Below are positions 54,794 to 56,600 of a DNA stretch of 56,600 bases, piece by piece. How positions within the stretch are numbered: position 1 is the stretch's first letter; each line of letters starts with the position of its first letter. The stretch is taken from contig NZ_ATZE01000015.1 in NCBI RefSeq assembly GCF_000428045.1, positions 1 through 56,600 on the forward strand, written 5' to 3'. Source of the DNA: Sedimenticola selenatireducens DSM 17993 (lineage in GTDB: Bacteria; Pseudomonadota; Gammaproteobacteria; Chromatiales; Chromatiaceae). Both the position numbers and the translations under genes were made by a program. The notes under the pieces are model-generated. The model searched no databases. It was not told the DNA's origin and was given only the letters and a program-made list of their open reading frames with translations.

Positions 54794-54938
54794 ATGCCAG
54801 CCAGTGCCAGTCGTTGCCTGTCAGTGCCGATCACTCCCACTCGATTGTAAATAAGCCATTTTTCTCTTTTATATTCAATGGCTTATTTTCCAGCTAAACG
54901 ATAATACCATGAAGAACACCATGCTCAGAAAATCCTGC
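54794..54938. repeat. Dispersed repeat, copy D
   Basis: From ATGCCAGCCAGTGCC through CACTCCCACTCGATTGTAAA to ATGCTCAGAAAATCC. The best-preserved internal inverted repeat is here: AAATAAGCCAT (54849-54859) and ATGGCTTATTT (54878-54888), 11 bp perfect with an 18-nt loop. Copies B, C and E keep one or both arms imperfectly. Confidence 0.88.
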
Positions 54939-54971
54939 TAACCAACACAAATATCACCTGCTCACAGTAAA

Positions 54972-56117
54972 TCATTTCTTCCCTAAACCAAATCCGACCG
55001 GTTCGGCAACGTTCAACTTATAACGGGTCGTTCTGCCACCACCCGGTAACGGGATTATGGCCCCCTTTGCAACCAAGTCTGATAAATCGCGGCTGGCCGT
55101 CCGGTTGGGGCACTTGGTAATCGCTTCGTATTTCTTGGTCGTTATTCCGCCTTCAAAGCCCTTTCGACCTTCAGCGAATACCCGCGACACCATCCTGGCC
55201 TGCCGGTCATTCAGCTGGTCACCATAGGCTTCGTAGAATCGTGTCTTGGCCAGTAAAAAGTCCACTTCTTCCCTGGCAATTTCCTGTGCTTTGATGACCA
55301 TATCGGCAAAGTAATCAAGCCAAGCGTTAACGTCCATACTTCCACGGCTCGCTTTCTCCAGTTGCAGGTAATAGGTTTTTTTATCCCCTTCTATCGCCGT
55401 GGCAAGACAAGCTGTGGACGGGTAGCCGAGAGACTGTGAAAGCGCATGGTCAGCAATCGCCCTACCGACTCGCCCATTACCATCATCAAAGGGATGAACC
55501 ACTTCAAACCAAAGGTGTGCAATTCCTGACCTGGCAATCCCTGGTATCTCCTTATCCCGATTCGAAGGCCTGGTCTGATTGTACCAGTCGAGGAATCTCG
55601 CCATTTCATCAGGCACCCGAATCGCTGGCGGGGCTTCATAGTGAACCTTTTCCCGACCATAAGGCCCACTCACTATTTGCATAGGCGAAGGATCGTTGCG
55701 GTATGCGCCTCGCAAAATAGGCGTATAGCGCTGTTCCGGGACGGCCATGGATTGCCACTTACCCAGCAGGTCATGCGTCAGGGATGCTTGCCAGTTCTTG
55801 CGAACATCCACCAGCAGCGATGCAGCCCCAGCAGCTTTCTGGTCTGAGTTGTCCGGTAGCGTATCCGATGCAATTAAAGAGAGAAGAGATGACCTGACCG
55901 ATTCTCTGTCCAGATCCTCGCCCTCAATGGCGCTGGTTTTGATGGCCTCGGAAAGCATCAAGTCAATCGTGGCATCTTCCTGGGACGCCATTGGTAGCGC
56001 ATCAAAGCGGCCAGCCAGGCGCTCTGAGTTCAGGCGAAATTCAAGTTCCCGATCATTGAGCGCACTATTGTCATAGCGAAAATCTGGCCAGTCGGGCTGT
56101 TGCCATATCCATTTCAT
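54972..56117 (-). CDS. Fic-domain AMPylase-like protein with N-terminal inhibitory helix
   Basis: 381 aa. The N-terminal region (MKWIWQQPDWPDFRYD) is of the DUF4172 type. Inhibitory motif TSAIEGED at about 60, class II arrangement. The Fic core has HLWFEVVHPFDDGNGRVGRA, a complete HPFx2GNGRx2R motif. A C-terminal winged helix (KKYEAITKCPNRTASRDLSD) may bind DNA. Fic proteins transfer AMP to target proteins and are held off by the inhibitory Glu. It is the only gene between repeats D and E; palindromic motifs upstream suggest autoregulation. Confidence 0.92.
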   Translation of the reverse strand: MKWIWQQPDWPDFRYDNSALNDRELEFRLNSERLAGRFDALPMASQEDATIDLMLSEAIKTSAIEGEDLDRESVRSSLLSLIASDTLPDNSDQKAAGAASLLVDVRKNWQASLTHDLLGKWQSMAVPEQRYTPILRGAYRNDPSPMQIVSGPYGREKVHYEAPPAIRVPDEMARFLDWYNQTRPSNRDKEIPGIARSGIAHLWFEVVHPFDDGNGRVGRAIADHALSQSLGYPSTACLATAIEGDKKTYYLQLEKASRGSMDVNAWLDYFADMVIKAQEIAREEVDFLLAKTRFYEAYGDQLNDRQARMVSRVFAEGRKGFEGGITTKKYEAITKCPNRTASRDLSDLVAKGAIIPLPGGGRTTRYKLNVAEPVGFGLGKK

Positions 56118-56139
56118 GGCGCGATTTTAGCACTTATTC

Positions 56140-56189
56140 ACGCCATATTATAGGTATTATTGGCGTGTTTATAGATCATAATCACGCCA
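56140..56189. promoter_or_regulatory. Candidate operator of the fic gene
   Basis: CACGCCA (56140-56146), its reverse complement TGGCGTG (56161-56167) and CACGCCA again (56183-56189) lie 22-72 bp upstream of the fic start, making two overlapping dyads about a half-turn apart from equal spacing. This is the arrangement of an autorepressor site, possibly for the protein's own winged-helix domain. Confidence 0.5.
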
Positions 56190-56390
56190 CACTCGTTCGG
56201 GAAGAGGCATCAGAACCTCGCCGAGCGCCAATAAATACCATGACAGTACACAACTGCCTCTCATGGTATCGCTGGTTTTCTGCTTAAACGCGCCTGAAAA
56301 TACTATGAAAAATACCAGTGATGATGCAGGTTACATTATCAATTGGATTATTTTTATTATTATAATTCAATAGGTTATAATTTCCTGTCA

Positions 56391-56522
56391 CTCCCACTCT
56401 ATTGTAAATAAGGCTTTTTTGTCTTTTATATTCAATGGCTTATTTTCCTGCTAAACGGTAATACCATGAAAAATACCATGCTCAGAAAATCCTTCAAAAT
56501 GTTCGATAAAATTGCCGATTGA
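56391..56522. repeat. Dispersed repeat, copy E, with a partial copy just before it
   Basis: From TTTCCTGTCACTCCCACTCT to GCCGATTGA, about 90% like copy C by eye. The 50 bp before it (56341-56390) repeat the middle of the unit in degenerate form (TTATAATTCAATAGGTTATA, then TTTCCTG), so a half unit and a full unit lie in tandem. Confidence 0.88.
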
Positions 56523-56555
56523 ACGCTGCCAAACCGCTCCCCGGGATGATGTCGC

Positions 56556-56600
56556 TTACCCAGCATTCAGCCGGTTCTGGAAATCAGCGACTTCCTCCAG
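56556..56600 (-). CDS. Possible C-terminal end of a gene running off the right edge
   Basis: The minus strand is open from the edge and reads LEEVADFQNRLNAG before a TAA at 56556. The composition is protein-like, but 14 residues are too few to name a family. Confidence 0.3.
   Translation of the reverse strand: MEEVADFQNRLNAG

Noticed and set aside
44023..56522. Repeats as integron attC sites
   Set aside because: No GTTRRRY core or matching complementary site could be found in the copies, no integron integrase is visible, and the intervals are multi-gene operons several kb long in mixed orientation.

Overview
The window looks like chromosome from a chemolithoautotrophic sulfur-oxidising gammaproteobacterium. 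Flavocytochrome c sulfide dehydrogenase (fccAB), APS reductase with its AprM membrane protein (aprMBA) and a form I RuBisCO locus (cbbLS, cbbQ, cbbO, cbbR) lie within 20 kb, among many c-type cytochromes. The combination resembles Chromatiales/Sedimenticola/Thiodiazotropha-type organisms. That placement is inferred from gene content, not from a database search.

Left part (1-9.4 kb): a cut-off IS630 transposase and an IS200/IS605-type element abut a condensin-like defence operon on the minus strand, jetA(mksF)-jetB(mksE)-jetC(mksB). jetC carries a one-base frameshift, and no jetD nuclease is visible. Upstream is tRNA-Ser(CGA), preceded by 142-bp tandem repeats built from pieces of the tRNA's own 5' half. 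mltF and tadA are ordinary housekeeping genes.

Core metabolic part (9.8-30.3 kb): an Asp-box beta-propeller protein paired with a MoaD/ThiS-type protein; fccAB with a clear terminator; then, on the minus strand, cbbL-cbbS-(terminator)-orf103-cbbQ-cbbO and a class II aldolase fused to a Dabb domain, with cbbR divergent. A divergent methyltransferase/AraC-type regulator pair and decayed higBA relics follow. Next comes aprM-aprB-aprA, trailed by a small conserved-looking protein and a SlyD-like prolyl isomerase. Sulfide oxidation (FccAB) and sulfite oxidation to APS (AprBA, electrons to the membrane through AprM) would feed the Calvin cycle encoded alongside.

Accessory part (30.3-56.6 kb): at least five diverged direct copies of a roughly 130-170-bp repeat (A 30.92, B 44.02, C 50.18, D 54.79, E 56.39 kb), all in one orientation, divide the DNA into self-contained modules. 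A-B holds a ferric-reductase-like flavohaem protein, a cytochrome b/DHC fusion with SHP and DHC, a YbbAP-like ABC transporter, and a diheme c/NapC/tetraheme c cluster. B-C holds a second copy of the AraC/methyltransferase pair plus a flavin monooxygenase, a SpeD-like protein, a cupin and a PhzF protein. C-D holds LysR with an NADP-reductase-like protein, DoxX, glutathionyl-hydroquinone reductase and a YgiD-type dioxygenase. D-E holds one Fic protein. Gene and IS relics (IS110-like, IS91-like, trkH, PilJ-type sensor, two GNATs) lie between modules. No integrase is visible. The repeat-bounded modular layout, the tRNA-derived tandem repeats and the duplicated AraC/methyltransferase module with a 26-nt identical intergenic block are the most unusual signals.
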